NCBI GenBank assembly: GCA_964646615.1
Contig: CAZYEV010000008.1
Location: forward strand, 124,001-188,000
Length of the DNA stretch: 64,000 nucleotides
From: M3007 sp964646615
Lineage (GTDB): Bacteria; Bacteroidota; Bacteroidia; Chitinophagales; Saprospiraceae
Reading direction: 5' to 3'
A model generated the notes under the pieces. The model was not told where the DNA came from, searched no databases, and worked only from the letters and a program-made list of their open reading frames with translations. This document shows, piece after piece, positions 1-8,551 of this stretch. The translations under genes and the position numbers were made by a program. Each line of letters starts with the position of its first letter. The first letter of the stretch is position 1.

Positions 1-1
1 T

Positions 2-3000
2 ACTGATGCTACCGAATGGGGCGAGGATTTCACCGAAGAAAACCTGAGTAAATATGCCGCCGTAGTGTTCCTGCTGACGGCGGGCGATGTGCTGGCGCCC
101 ACGCAGGAGGTGGTCTTCGAGCGCTTCATTCAGGGTGGGGGCGGCTTTGTAGGGGTGTACACCGCTATAGACACCGAGCACAGCTGGCCCTGGTATCGCC
201 AACTGGTAGGCGCTGAATACGACGGCCTGATGCCCGTGCAGAGCGGTGTGTTGAGTGTGCTCGACCGCGAGCATCCGGCTACTGCGCATTTGGAAGGCCC
301 CTGGACACGCACCGACGAGTGGATGAACCTCAAAAACGTGCTGCCCGATGTGCGCGTACTGCTGGCGTTGGAGGAAAGCAGCTGCACGGGTGGTAAGATG
401 GGTGCCTTCCACCCAGTGAGCTGGCACCGCGAATTCGACGGTGGGCGCGCCTTCGTCACGGTCATGGGCCACACAACGGCTTCGTACAGCGAGCCAGCCT
501 TTCTGCAACACCTGGAAGGCGGCCTGAAATACGCTGTAGGACCAGGGAAACCCGTTGCCTTAGGCGAACACCGACCTTTTCAGCAGGGTCAGCAGGCCAA
601 AAGCGGCTTTGTCAAGACTTCGGTCGCCTGCAGCTTAGCCGAACCGATGTCTATGGCCCTGTTGCCCGACGGCAAAATCCTTTTTGTAGAGCGCCGCGGG
701 GCGGTAAAATTATTTAACCCCGCCGATGGGCAGCTGAAAACCATAGCTGAGTTCAAGGTATTTCATAAAAATGAGGAAGGTCTGCTGGGCATCGCCGTTG
801 ACCCCAAATGGGAAGAGAACCATTGGGTTTACCTGTACTACGCGCCTGCCGAAAAGCCGCACAACAATGCCCTGCGCCTGTCGCGCTTTGTGTTCAAAGA
901 CGGTGTGTTTTACCCTGACACCGAGCAAATTATCCTGGAGGTGCCTACTGACCGGGATTTGAAAACGCTGCATGCAGGCGGCTGCATTCGCTTTGACCGG
1001 CAGGGTTTCCTGTACCTCTCTACAGGCGACAACACCAACCACTACGGCGACGGCTATACGGCCATTGACGAGCGCTTAGAAGGGCGCCAGTACGACGCGC
1101 AGAAATCAGCCTCCAATTCGATGGACCTGCGCGGCAAAATCCTGCGCATCAAGCCGCTGCCCGACGGCTCCTACATTTGCCCGGCAGGCAACCTGTACAC
1201 CGAGGCCGATGTGCGCGTGTATCGGGGCGGTCAGGACATTCTCTTGGACCCGGCTTGGGAGGGCATCGCATATCCGGTGCGCAAACCGCGCCCAGTGGCC
1301 ATCGCCGCCGACTACCCGCAGCGCGCTCAGTCGTGGTGGGGCCGCGGTCGGCCGGAAATTTACATCATGGGCTGCCGTAATCCTTTTCGCATGGATATTG
1401 ACCACCGCCGCGGCCTACTCGTCTGGGGCGAGCCTGGCCCCGACGCCGGTGTGGCCGACAGCCTGCGCGGCCCTGAAGGTTATGACGAAATCAACATCGC
1501 CCGGCGCGCCGGCTTCTACGGCTGGCCTTATTGCGTAGGCCCCAACCTACCCTATCGCGAATACTCGTATGCCACCGGTACCTCTGGGCCCTACTTCAAC
1601 CCGGAACGCCCCGAAAACGACTCGCCCAATAATACGGGCGACCGCTATGTGCCGCCTTCGCAGCCGCCCATCATCTGGTATCCCTTCAAAAGCAGCGAAC
1701 TCTTTCCGCTCGTGCTCAACGGCACGCGCTGCTCGATGGGTGGGCCGGCCTACTACTGCGACGAATACCCGGAAAAAACACGCTTCCCTAAGCGCTTCGA
1801 CGGCAAAATCTTCATCTACGAATGGATGCGCAACTGGATTATGGCCGTCGAACTGGACTCGCTCGACCGATACGTGAGCATGCAGCCCGTAGCACCCAAC
1901 GTGCGGCTGGGGCGCCCTATTGACATGCTGATTGACAAAAATGGCTCCCTCTGGGTGCTGGAATACGGCACCGAGTGGTTCACGGCCAACCCCGAAGCCT
2001 GCCTGAGCCGCATTGACTACGTCCGCGACGACGCCCACACCGACGAAGTGGCCGAAACACAGCCGACCAACCAGCCGCCTTTGGTGGAATGGCTCTTCGG
2101 AGGCAAAAACGGCTCCTTCTATCGCCCAGGCGACACCATCAAATACGCGCTGCAAGTCTCCGACCCCGAAGATGGCTCGCTGGCCGACGGCCGAATCTTG
2201 CCTTCCGACATTGAGCTGTTTGTGGGCTATTTGCCTGCAGGCGCTGCCTTCAAACGACCCATCAAAGGCCCCAAAAAGCCCGCCGAAGACCCCATCGCTC
2301 GCGGGCAGAAGCTTGTCAATGAGTCCGACTGCCGCAGTTGCCACGCCGTAGAGCGCAAAGTGAACGGCCCGGCCTACCAGGATGTAGCGCGCCGCTACCA
2401 GGGTGAGCCCAAAGCATTAGACTATCTGGCCGAAAAAATCCTCAAAGGTGGCAAAGGCGTTTGGGGCGAGGTGGCCATGAGCGCTCATCCGCAGCTGGCC
2501 AAAGCCGATGTCATGGACATGGTGCGCTGGATACTGAGCCTCAATGAACCACCCAAACAACCCTTTGGGCACGGAACACTCATCGCCCAACCCACCAGCG
2601 TGCAGGAGCCGGGCCGATACGCCCTCTACGCGCGCTATACCGACCAGGGCGCATCCAAACTGCCGCCGCAAACCGCCGAAACACTCGTGTGGCTGCGACC
2701 CGCCCAACTCAAAATCAGCGCCGCCGACAGCCTTGCAAAAGGTATGAAAACCTACGAGCGCCCGCTGAACAACACCACCATACGCCTGTACGAACTGCAG
2801 CCGGACGACTTCTTTATGCTGAAAGCCATTGATGCGCAGGGCCTTAAGGGCTTTGCCCTGGCCGTAGAAATATCCTCCAGCCGCAACCACTCCGGACGCG
2901 GCCGTATCGAGTTACGCCTCGGCAGCCCGGATGGTCCACTGGCCGGCAGTGCGCCCCTACCCGCTTCGGGCACCGGCGGCGGGCTGGCCGAAGTTGTGCT

Positions 3001-3127
3001 CAACCTCGACCGAAAAGCCTGGCCGGTAGGCAGCCGCAGACAGGACATTTACTTCGTAGCTCGCCCAGACAACGACGGAGCAGGCCAACCGCTCTTCGGG
3101 GCAGCGTGGCTGAAAGCAGTTTGGTAA
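2..3127 (+). CDS. ThuA / PQQ-type sugar dehydrogenase / cytochrome c protein (5' partial)
   Basis: The reading frame is open from base 2, so the start lies outside the window; 1041 residues are visible. In order: a ThuA-like domain (about 1-200), a glucose/sorbosone-dehydrogenase beta-propeller (about 209-670, with STGDNTN and DLRGKILRI family signatures), a PKD-like segment (about 690-760), a class I cytochrome c domain with CRSCH at residues 777-781, and a C-terminal carbohydrate-binding-like beta domain. This architecture recurs in Bacteroidota as a large exported sugar-oxidising protein in which electrons from the propeller could pass to the fused haem. The substrate is not deducible. The signal peptide would lie upstream. 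There is no partner gene in the window. Confidence 0.85.
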   Translation, partial: TDATEWGEDFTEENLSKYAAVVFLLTAGDVLAPTQEVVFERFIQGGGGFVGVYTAIDTEHSWPWYRQLVGAEYDGLMPVQSGVLSVLDREHPATAHLEGPWTRTDEWMNLKNVLPDVRVLLALEESSCTGGKMGAFHPVSWHREFDGGRAFVTVMGHTTASYSEPAFLQHLEGGLKYAVGPGKPVALGEHRPFQQGQQAKSGFVKTSVACSLAEPMSMALLPDGKILFVERRGAVKLFNPADGQLKTIAEFKVFHKNEEGLLGIAVDPKWEENHWVYLYYAPAEKPHNNALRLSRFVFKDGVFYPDTEQIILEVPTDRDLKTLHAGGCIRFDRQGFLYLSTGDNTNHYGDGYTAIDERLEGRQYDAQKSASNSMDLRGKILRIKPLPDGSYICPAGNLYTEADVRVYRGGQDILLDPAWEGIAYPVRKPRPVAIAADYPQRAQSWWGRGRPEIYIMGCRNPFRMDIDHRRGLLVWGEPGPDAGVADSLRGPEGYDEINIARRAGFYGWPYCVGPNLPYREYSYATGTSGPYFNPERPENDSPNNTGDRYVPPSQPPIIWYPFKSSELFPLVLNGTRCSMGGPAYYCDEYPEKTRFPKRFDGKIFIYEWMRNWIMAVELDSLDRYVSMQPVAPNVRLGRPIDMLIDKNGSLWVLEYGTEWFTANPEACLSRIDYVRDDAHTDEVAETQPTNQPPLVEWLFGGKNGSFYRPGDTIKYALQVSDPEDGSLADGRILPSDIELFVGYLPAGAAFKRPIKGPKKPAEDPIARGQKLVNESDCRSCHAVERKVNGPAYQDVARRYQGEPKALDYLAEKILKGGKGVWGEVAMSAHPQLAKADVMDMVRWILSLNEPPKQPFGHGTLIAQPTSVQEPGRYALYARYTDQGASKLPPQTAETLVWLRPAQLKISAADSLAKGMKTYERPLNNTTIRLYELQPDDFFMLKAIDAQGLKGFALAVEISSSRNHSGRGRIELRLGSPDGPLAGSAPLPASGTGGGLAEVVLNLDRKAWPVGSRRQDIYFVARPDNDGAGQPLFGAAWLKAVW

Positions 3128-3177
3128 AGCGAATATATCACCGGTGTGCCAGGCGTGCTTTTGGGATTTTTCAGCCC

Positions 3178-3192
3178 GAGGCCGAGAGCCTC
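3178..3192 (+). terminator. weak stem-loop downstream of the dehydrogenase gene
   Basis: GAGGC and GCCTC form a 5-bp stem around CGAGA, about 50 bases after the stop codon, followed by a pyrimidine-rich stretch without a clean T run. It is a possible terminator only. The rest of 3128-3360 shows nothing recognisable. Confidence 0.25.
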
Positions 3193-3360
3193 TACTTCTT
3201 TACCACTACTTTGCACGGAGTTAGCGAAGAGAAAACACGTCTTAGCAGGGAAGAAAGCGCCGCAGTCGCTGCGTCTCTCTGACGCCCTTTGAGTGATATT
3301 GCGGGTATTCTAATCAAAACTGTGCCCTGGAGTTCTTGCCTGTGCAGGGTTAGTAATTCT

Positions 3361-3368
3361 TATTTTTG
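3361..3368 (+). promoter_or_regulatory. -7 element TATTTTTG for the MNT gene
   Basis: An exact match to Bacteroidota TAnnTTTG, 16 bases before the ATG at 3385. A TTG at 3336-3338 lies 22 bases upstream, at about the spacing expected for the -33 element. The position supports 3385 as the true start over longer upstream readings. Confidence 0.6.
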
Positions 3369-3384
3369 CCCCAAATTAGAGAAA

Positions 3385-3708
3385 ATGAAGTCAGCTGATG
3401 GTCAGGATCTGCTCCGAGAGAAAGCCGTTTTGGTAGCGAACCTGCGACTTTTTTTTGCCGATAAGCCCGTGAAGAAGGTTTGGCTCTTTGGTTCGTTTGC
3501 TCGGGGTGAATTTGGGCCGGACAGTGACGTGGATATTTTAATCGCTCCGGATTATTCCGCTCCCATTGGGTGGGAGTATTTCGGCTGGTGGTCTGATCTG
3601 GAAACCCTGACAGGACGGAGAGTAGACCTGGTCAGCGAAGGTTATTTGTCCAGGCATGTTCGTCCTTTTGTAGAGCAGGAGAAAGAATTGATCTATGAAA
3701 AAAACTGA
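3385..3708 (+). CDS. MNT-type minimal nucleotidyltransferase (MntA-like antitoxin)
   Basis: 107 residues. The nucleotidyltransferase signature is complete: GSFARG at residues 36-41 and DVD at 48-50 give the exact GSX10DXD spacing of MntA antitoxins, which in studied MntA-HepT pairs AMPylate a tyrosine of the HEPN toxin. The ATG at 3385 is preferred over the longer open frame from 3289 because a TAnnTTTG element sits just ahead of it and the family normally begins about 30 residues before GSFARG. The gene overlaps the HEPN gene by 14 bases. It is visibly richer in A/T than its neighbours and contains a TTA codon followed by A, unlike the native pattern, suggesting acquisition by transfer. Confidence 0.85.
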   Translation: MKSADGQDLLREKAVLVANLRLFFADKPVKKVWLFGSFARGEFGPDSDVDILIAPDYSAPIGWEYFGWWSDLETLTGRRVDLVSEGYLSRHVRPFVEQEKELIYEKN

Positions 3709-4043
3709 TCCTGGCACCCTTGCTCGCCTCCTGCATATTCGGGATGCTATTCAGCTGGCTTTTGGTTTTACAGAAGGGTTTGACAAAGATGCCTTCATGC
3801 GCGACCGAAAGACCCAGGCAGCGGTGGTGCGCCAGATTGAAATAATCGGTGAGGCGGTGTATGCCCATCCAGTTTCTTTGACCCAACAGTACCCTCACAT
3901 CCCCTGGAGAAGTATCGAAACCATGCGTCACAATCGTGCACGACTATTTTGAAGTGGACTTAGAGGTCATATGGAACGTTGTGCAGATACATCTACCGCC
4001 TTTTCTCGAAGAAATAGAAGGCATGATTGGCCGTCTTGAGTAG
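3695..4043 (+). pseudogene. HEPN (DUF86/HepT-like) toxin, frameshifted in its catalytic motif
   Basis: The first frame (3695-3952) encodes 85 residues of a DUF86 HEPN protein up to PWRSIETMRH, then stops. Shifting frame at about 3932 gives IVHDYFEVDLEVIWN and runs to a TAG at 4041-4043, exactly the missing C terminus. The break falls between the arginine and histidine of the RX4HXY ribonuclease motif; adding two bases would restore the spacing. This could be a true inactivating 2-base deletion, a sequencing error, or much less likely a recoding site. As written, the product lacks the catalytic His and Tyr. The partner MNT gene just upstream is intact. Confidence 0.8.
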
Positions 4044-4055
4044 TATATGCTCAAC

Positions 4056-4081
4056 TTTGTCGAGGCGTGAACTTCGACAAA
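4056..4081. terminator. 8-bp inverted repeat between convergent genes
   Basis: TTTGTCGA and TCGACAAA are perfect complements around a 10-base spacer, between the HEPN remnant (plus) and the thioredoxin-like gene (minus). The position and T/A-edged arms fit a short bidirectional terminator, though there is no long T tract. Confidence 0.4.
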
Positions 4082-4131
4082 CCTCATCTCCAGGGGGCCC
4101 TCCGCCCCGAATACGCTCGGCCCGTTCTATC

Positions 4132-4695
4132 CTACTCGCGCCACTTGATGTTGCACCCTCCGCTGGGCCGCTGTTCTGCTGGCACCGGGCGTCCTTCGAG
4201 CACAGCGTCTAAGGCTGCACGCAAGTCTTCGCCCGTGGGCGGGATGGGGTTGCGCTTGGGGCGGCTGCTGTCCAATTGACCTCGATAGACCAGTTTCAAA
4301 TCGGCATCGAAGACGTAGAAGTCCGGCGTGCAGGCGGCGTCATAAGCGCGGGCGACGTCTTGTGTTTCGTCGAATAGGTAGGGAAAGGTGTAGCCCACAG
4401 CTTTGGCGTGTTCGGGCATGCGCTCGGGAGCATCTTCGGGGTATGCCTGGGCGTCATTGCTGTTGATGCCCACGAAGGCCACGCCTTTGGGCCGGTATTC
4501 CTCGACGATGCGCACGATTTCCGGGTTGACGTACAGGACGTAAGGGCAGTGGTTGCACAGGAACATGACCACAGTGGCGCGGGCGCCAGCGGCGACGTCT
4601 TCGAGGCTGACCATGCGACCTGTGGCGGGTTCGGGCAGCCGGAAGGCCGGGGCTTTTGTGCCCAACGGCAGCATGTTGGATTCGGTGTAGGCCAT
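4132..4695 (-). CDS. thioredoxin-like redoxin (AhpC/TSA fold)
   Basis: 187 residues with the active-site pair C47-N-H-C50 after the strand VVMFLC, and a cis-proline site in CTPDFYVFD. This matches the cytosolic thioredoxin-family proteins that couple a CNHCPYV motif to a redoxin fold. No signal peptide is seen, so a cytoplasmic thiol oxidoreductase is likely; the substrate is unknown. It follows the lytic transglycosylase gene by 15 bases on the same strand and is probably cotranscribed. Confidence 0.85.
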   Translation of the reverse strand: MAYTESNMLPLGTKAPAFRLPEPATGRMVSLEDVAAGARATVVMFLCNHCPYVLYVNPEIVRIVEEYRPKGVAFVGINSNDAQAYPEDAPERMPEHAKAVGYTFPYLFDETQDVARAYDAACTPDFYVFDADLKLVYRGQLDSSRPKRNPIPPTGEDLRAALDAVLEGRPVPAEQRPSGGCNIKWRE

Positions 4696-4710
4696 GAAAG
4701 AAACAGGCGA

Positions 4711-5619
4711 TTATCGCGGCACACGCACTTCGTAGGTTTTGCGCGCCTTGTTGGTGAGTTTGTTGCTAATCAGCCAGGGGTTATAGAGTTTGAACATGCG
4801 GTACGACACGCCGTGTTCGGCGGCAAAGTCGGCCCAGCTCTCGACGGGGCCGTCCACTTTGACCACTTTGGAGGGCGGCAGTGGGTCGTAGAGGTGGTCG
4901 CGCTCAATGCGGTATTCGTAGTGTTCTGGGTTTTGCATGACCTCTTTGAGGGCGACGATGCGGAAGGGGTAACGCATGGTTTCGTCGGCGGCTAAGTTGA
5001 GGTCGAAGAAGGAGCGGGCGCGCTGGTTTTGCATTTCGGTGCTGATGCGCGCCGGGCCGCCATTGTAGGCGGCAGCGGCCAGCACCCAGCTGCCGAGTTG
5101 CTCCTTCTGGCGTCGCAGGTAGCGGCAGGCGGCACGGGTAGCTTTTTCCAGATGATAGCGCTCGTCCACTTCGTCATTTACTTCGAGACCGTACTGGTCG
5201 GCTGCGCTTTTCATGAACTGCCACACGCCACGCGCACCGGCAGGCGACACCGCATTGCTCAGGTTGCTCTCGGCTACGGCCAAATACTTTAAGTCTTCGG
5301 GCACACCTTCCTCTTTCAGGATTGGCTCAATGACTGGGAAGAGCGCATTGGCCCGCTTAATGGCTAAAATGGTGGAAGAATGGTAGTACACGTTGCGCAG
5401 CAGCTCGGCGTCTAATCGCTGGCGCACGTCGAAGTTGTCCATGGGAAATTTCTCACCGCAGAAATCGTAATCTTTGTTGAGGTTGATGGAGCGAATGGTT
5501 TGGGGAGGAGCAGGAAAGCCCGCGCCACCGCCTTCGTTGCCCTTGAACGAAAGCATGAGGATGCCCGTGAGAGCCAGTGCCAGAAGGATATTCAAAAGGA
5601 GCAAGGTGCGGTTAGTCAT
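4711..5619 (-). CDS. lytic transglycosylase (SLT domain, MltD-like)
   Basis: 302 residues. A hydrophobic signal-anchor covers about residues 5-24, followed by an SLT domain with E117 in AVAESNLS as the likely catalytic glutamate, then the typical GVWQFM and AAAYNGG motifs. A LysM-like segment closes the protein (FAAEHGVSYRMFKLYNPWL). It should cleave peptidoglycan glycan strands from the periplasmic side. It lies in a same-strand run with scpB, DUF2480 and the thioredoxin-like gene. Confidence 0.88.
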   Translation of the reverse strand: MTNRTLLLLNILLALALTGILMLSFKGNEGGGAGFPAPPQTIRSINLNKDYDFCGEKFPMDNFDVRQRLDAELLRNVYYHSSTILAIKRANALFPVIEPILKEEGVPEDLKYLAVAESNLSNAVSPAGARGVWQFMKSAADQYGLEVNDEVDERYHLEKATRAACRYLRRQKEQLGSWVLAAAAYNGGPARISTEMQNQRARSFFDLNLAADETMRYPFRIVALKEVMQNPEHYEYRIERDHLYDPLPPSKVVKVDGPVESWADFAAEHGVSYRMFKLYNPWLISNKLTNKARKTYEVRVPR

Positions 5620-5631
5620 AGGAGCGCGATT

Positions 5632-6162
5632 TTATGGTTGAATGGTTGCCTGAATAGGGCGCTTATAGACCGGTACCGTGGAGCAGGGTTCGCCAAACAT
5701 AATGCTCAGGGCGATGGGCTGCAGGCGGCGCGTGATTTCCACATAGGCCGACGGCGGCACGGGCCGGTCGCTACAACCTTTAACGACCAAACGCTTGCCT
5801 TCGTAAGGTGCGAGGTCTAAAGTCGCAATTTTTTTCAGAAAAGCCGCTTCGACAAACTGCTCGGGCTGGCCCTGGAAGATATCGCGGGCATACGGCGCCG
5901 CATAGGCCGTTACCAGCATGTAGGCCCACATCGGAATGATCGCATCGGCCGAGCAAAAGACGGCTACGTTCTTGCCGGCGTACTGCGTCCAGTCGTGCGC
6001 TTTAAGGGCCTCGCGGAAGTCTTTTTCTTTGAGAATGAGGCCCATGAACAGGTAGTCCTTCAGGTCAAAAGCGACGATTTCACCTTCGGGGTAGAAGGTT
6101 TCCAGATCGAGCGTTATCAGGCCGCTTTGCGCAACGCGGTTGACCAATGCAGGTTGTTCCAT
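5632..6162 (-). CDS. DUF2480 family protein
   Basis: About 176 residues beginning MEQPALVN; the ATG at 6162 is chosen over a TTG two codons upstream. The core (ITLDLETFYPEGEIVAFDLKDYLFMGLILKEKDFREAL) and the later VVKGCSDRPVPPSAYVEITRRL match the DUF2480 family, small cytoplasmic proteins of unknown function known chiefly from Bacteroidota. Its start is 6 bases downstream of the scpB stop, so translation is probably coupled. Confidence 0.8.
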   Translation of the reverse strand: MEQPALVNRVAQSGLITLDLETFYPEGEIVAFDLKDYLFMGLILKEKDFREALKAHDWTQYAGKNVAVFCSADAIIPMWAYMLVTAYAAPYARDIFQGQPEQFVEAAFLKKIATLDLAPYEGKRLVVKGCSDRPVPPSAYVEITRRLQPIALSIMFGEPCSTVPVYKRPIQATIQP

Positions 6163-6168
6163 GAGCAA

Positions 6169-6771
6169 TTAGTTTTCGTGATGAACAGGCGCACTGCCCT
6201 CTGTTTCCATAGTGTCGAGCGGTTGGCCGACGGAGTTTTCAATTTCCTTGAAATCTTTGGGTTTGGGCAGGTCATTCAGGCTTTTGATGCCCAGATAGTC
6301 CATGAACTTTTCGGAAGTACTGTACAGCAAGGGGCGCCCTGGCCCTTCGCTTCGTCCGCTGATGATAACAAGTTCTTTTTCCAAAAGTTTCTGCAAGGCA
6401 TAGTCGCAATTGACGCCTCGAATGGCTTCGATTTCGCTTTTGGTAACGGGCTGCTTATAGGCGATGATGGCCAGCGTTTCTAAGGCGGCCTGCGACAGGC
6501 GGCGGCGCGCGGTTTGGCGCAAATGGATGGCCACAGTATTATGGTAAGCGCCTTTGGTCATGAATTGGAAGCCACCGGCGATTTCCACCAACTCGAAGGC
6601 ATAGTCGGGCGATTGGTACTGCCCTTGCAGGTGGGCAATGGCATCGTGGAGGTCGTCCACGGTAATTTCGCTCTGGAATGCCTCCGTCAGCGTCGCCTGC
6701 ATCTCGGCAAGCGAAATGGGCTGTGGCGATACAAAGATCAGGGCTTCAACGTGTTGCTTCAGGAAATCCAT
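6169..6771 (-). CDS. scpB: segregation and condensation protein B
   Basis: 200 residues from the ATG at 6771 (MDFLKQHVEALIF). It has the paired winged-helix layout of ScpB with the hallmark LETLAIIAYKQPVTKSEIEAIRGV and the following LLEKELVIISGRSEGPGRP. ScpB joins ScpA and SMC in the condensin complex. The start is fixed by an exact TACCTTTG element 7 bases upstream; longer upstream readings run into the anti-sigma-like gene. scpA is not in the window. Confidence 0.93.
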   Translation of the reverse strand: MDFLKQHVEALIFVSPQPISLAEMQATLTEAFQSEITVDDLHDAIAHLQGQYQSPDYAFELVEIAGGFQFMTKGAYHNTVAIHLRQTARRRLSQAALETLAIIAYKQPVTKSEIEAIRGVNCDYALQKLLEKELVIISGRSEGPGRPLLYSTSEKFMDYLGIKSLNDLPKPKDFKEIENSVGQPLDTMETEGSAPVHHEN

Positions 6772-6778
6772 GGCGACA

Positions 6779-6786
6779 CAAAGGTA
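6779..6786 (-). promoter_or_regulatory. -7 element TACCTTTG for scpB
   Basis: An exact TAnnTTTG match on the minus strand, 7 bases before the scpB ATG. It lies in the 38-base gap behind the anti-sigma-like gene and implies a very short or absent 5' leader. Confidence 0.65.
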
Positions 6787-6809
6787 CGGCGCAGCAGCCG
6801 AAAGTGGCT

Positions 6810-7985
6810 TTACCACTTGTACCAGATGCCGCCCTGCAGCAGCCAGGTATCGTAGAAGTCGGGCCGGAAGGCCTCCTGTCGGCTGACGCCGAGGCGGATA
6901 GCCCACCATTCGGTTTCGCGCTCTAAGGCGACGCCGAAGCGCCACAAGCCTCGCACGGAATAGGCAGCAGTGGACTGAGCCGAAGAAAACGTCAGCACTT
7001 TGGGCGGTGTTCCGGGCAAGGTGTCCACGAAGGTGTAGTTGTAAATGGCGGGCGACACGTACGCCCAGGTATGCGCCACTTGCACGGAAGGCCGCAGCCA
7101 GAAGCGCACCGGCAGGCGATAGCGCAGGCCTGTGCTCAGCAGGCGCAGGCGCTGGTTAGCCACAACGTCGCGCAGTGGGTAGGGTACGGGCGGTTTGCCC
7201 AAGACAAGTTTGAACGCCTGGGGCGGGTTTTCGCGGTAAAAGGCTGCAGGTAGGTAGTCGGTGTGGCGCACGTCGTAGGAGAGGGCATCGGCGGCAGCGG
7301 TGATCCACAGCTGGCCGATGGCGCGGTATTCTAGCCCGAGGCCAGCGCCCTGCAGCAGGGAGATGCCCGGGCGCGGTGTTGGGATGCCGGCCGTGCCTTG
7401 TAGGCCCAACCACAGGCGGCTTTCGCGGCGACGCGGCGGCACATTTGGCCACACCTCTGGCAAGGCTGGCGTGTGTTCCAGTGGCTGGAGCATCCGGGTA
7501 GCCAGGAACGGCAGATGCCTGGGCACTTCGCCCTCGGCGAGCGAGGCATCAGTGTCGGCGGGTTCTGAAATGGGCGCCACTTCCGAGCGCTGAGGTTCGT
7601 TGGTGGGCGCTGTGGCTGCCTCTAAGGACATCGGATAGCGTTCAAGCACGGCCCCAAGCCTTGAGGCGGGCGTCCTTTGTGTCCCTTTGGGCACGACCAC
7701 GGCTAAAGGCGTACCGGTACGCGACAGCGCAGATGCACAGGCATCGGTAACCTCTGCCCATCGGGCAGCCCATGCTTGCTTTTCGCAGTAAAAATGGTAA
7801 GCCAGTCCGCTCATGGCTACGAGGCCCAGCAGCAGGCCGCCAGCAACCATTTGCCAGCGCACCAGCGCACGCCGGGCAGCGGCGGCTTCCAGGCGGTAGG
7901 TTAATGCCCGCCAGTTGGCTTCTCTTCCTGGAAAACTGCCTTCCTCGTTCAGATGGTCGGCTAAGTACCTGTCCAGATCACGCAT
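6810..7985 (-). CDS. membrane-anchored anti-sigma-like protein with barrel-like C terminus
   Basis: 391 residues. A short charged N-terminal segment (1-43) is followed by one transmembrane helix (about 44-66), a linker of about 110 residues, and a C-terminal half of alternating, aromatic-rich beta strands (WLGLQGTAGI, LGLEYRAIGQLWITAAADAL) ending WLLQGGIWYKW. The stop lies in a 2-base arrangement with the ECF sigma gene, so the N-terminus is a reasonable anti-sigma candidate. No classical zinc-binding HXXXCXXC motif is seen. The join of a single inner-membrane helix to a barrel-like domain is odd; it may be a periplasmic beta domain rather than a membrane barrel. Confidence 0.6.
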   Translation of the reverse strand: MRDLDRYLADHLNEEGSFPGREANWRALTYRLEAAAARRALVRWQMVAGGLLLGLVAMSGLAYHFYCEKQAWAARWAEVTDACASALSRTGTPLAVVVPKGTQRTPASRLGAVLERYPMSLEAATAPTNEPQRSEVAPISEPADTDASLAEGEVPRHLPFLATRMLQPLEHTPALPEVWPNVPPRRRESRLWLGLQGTAGIPTPRPGISLLQGAGLGLEYRAIGQLWITAAADALSYDVRHTDYLPAAFYRENPPQAFKLVLGKPPVPYPLRDVVANQRLRLLSTGLRYRLPVRFWLRPSVQVAHTWAYVSPAIYNYTFVDTLPGTPPKVLTFSSAQSTAAYSVRGLWRFGVALERETEWWAIRLGVSRQEAFRPDFYDTWLLQGGIWYKW

Positions 7986-7987
7986 AA

Positions 7988-8551
7988 CTACTTTTTGAAT
8001 TCAAAATCGTCGGAAAATAGGGCACGCAGGTGCTGTCGGGCACGCGCGAGGTTCGACTTGGAAGTTCCGGGGCTGATGTCCAATATTTGGGCAATTTCTT
8101 CGTGGCTAAAGCCATCTACGACGAAGAGATTGAATACGGTTCGGTAGGCTGGGGGCAGGCGGTCGAGCGAGGCCAGGATTTGCTCGCGCGTGAGGTCTTC
8201 CACGATGCTGCTTTCGGTAGTCAGGTCGTGGTGCTCGTTCCAGGGTTCGCTTTCGCGCGTTTGCAGGGCGCTTCGCAGGCGGTCAATAGCCGTATTAATG
8301 ACAATACGACGCAGCCAGAAGCGGAAGGAAAGGCTTTCTTCGTACAGGTCAATTTTGGTGAAGGCTTTAAAAAAGGCGTCGTTGACCACTTCTTCCGCCG
8401 TTTCAATACTGCCCACGTAGCGCCTCGCTATGCTCATGGCGTAGTTGTAAAAAATCTGGAACAGCTGATGCTGGGCACTCCGCTTCTGCTGCCGGCACTG
8501 GCGCAGCAGCTCGCTGATGTTGTCCTCCGCATTTTTGTGTTTATCTACCAT
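7988..8551 (-). CDS. ECF-type RNA polymerase sigma factor
   Basis: 187 residues with sigma region 2 (LFQIFYNYAMSIARRYV, EEVVNDAFFKAF, FRFWLRRIVINTAIDRLR) and region 4 (LDRLPPAYRTVFNLFVVDGFSHEEIAQILDISPGTSKSNLARAR). This is the standard sigma-70 ECF layout with no extra domains. It is translationally coupled to the downstream membrane protein, the likely regulator. The 305-base divergent gap to the RND permease gene shows no clean -7 element for this gene; a poor match (TATTCTTG on the minus strand) lies near 8611. Confidence 0.9.
   Translation of the reverse strand: MVDKHKNAEDNISELLRQCRQQKRSAQHQLFQIFYNYAMSIARRYVGSIETAEEVVNDAFFKAFTKIDLYEESLSFRFWLRRIVINTAIDRLRSALQTRESEPWNEHHDLTTESSIVEDLTREQILASLDRLPPAYRTVFNLFVVDGFSHEEIAQILDISPGTSKSNLARARQHLRALFSDDFEFKK

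Noticed and set aside
1547..2344. A 265-codon minus-strand open frame
   Set aside because: Lies entirely inside the sugar-dehydrogenase domain; composition-driven.
3695..4043. Programmed frameshift joining the two halves of the HEPN gene
   Set aside because: No slippery heptamer or downstream stem was seen at about 3932, and the restored spacing needs two extra bases; a simple indel is likelier.
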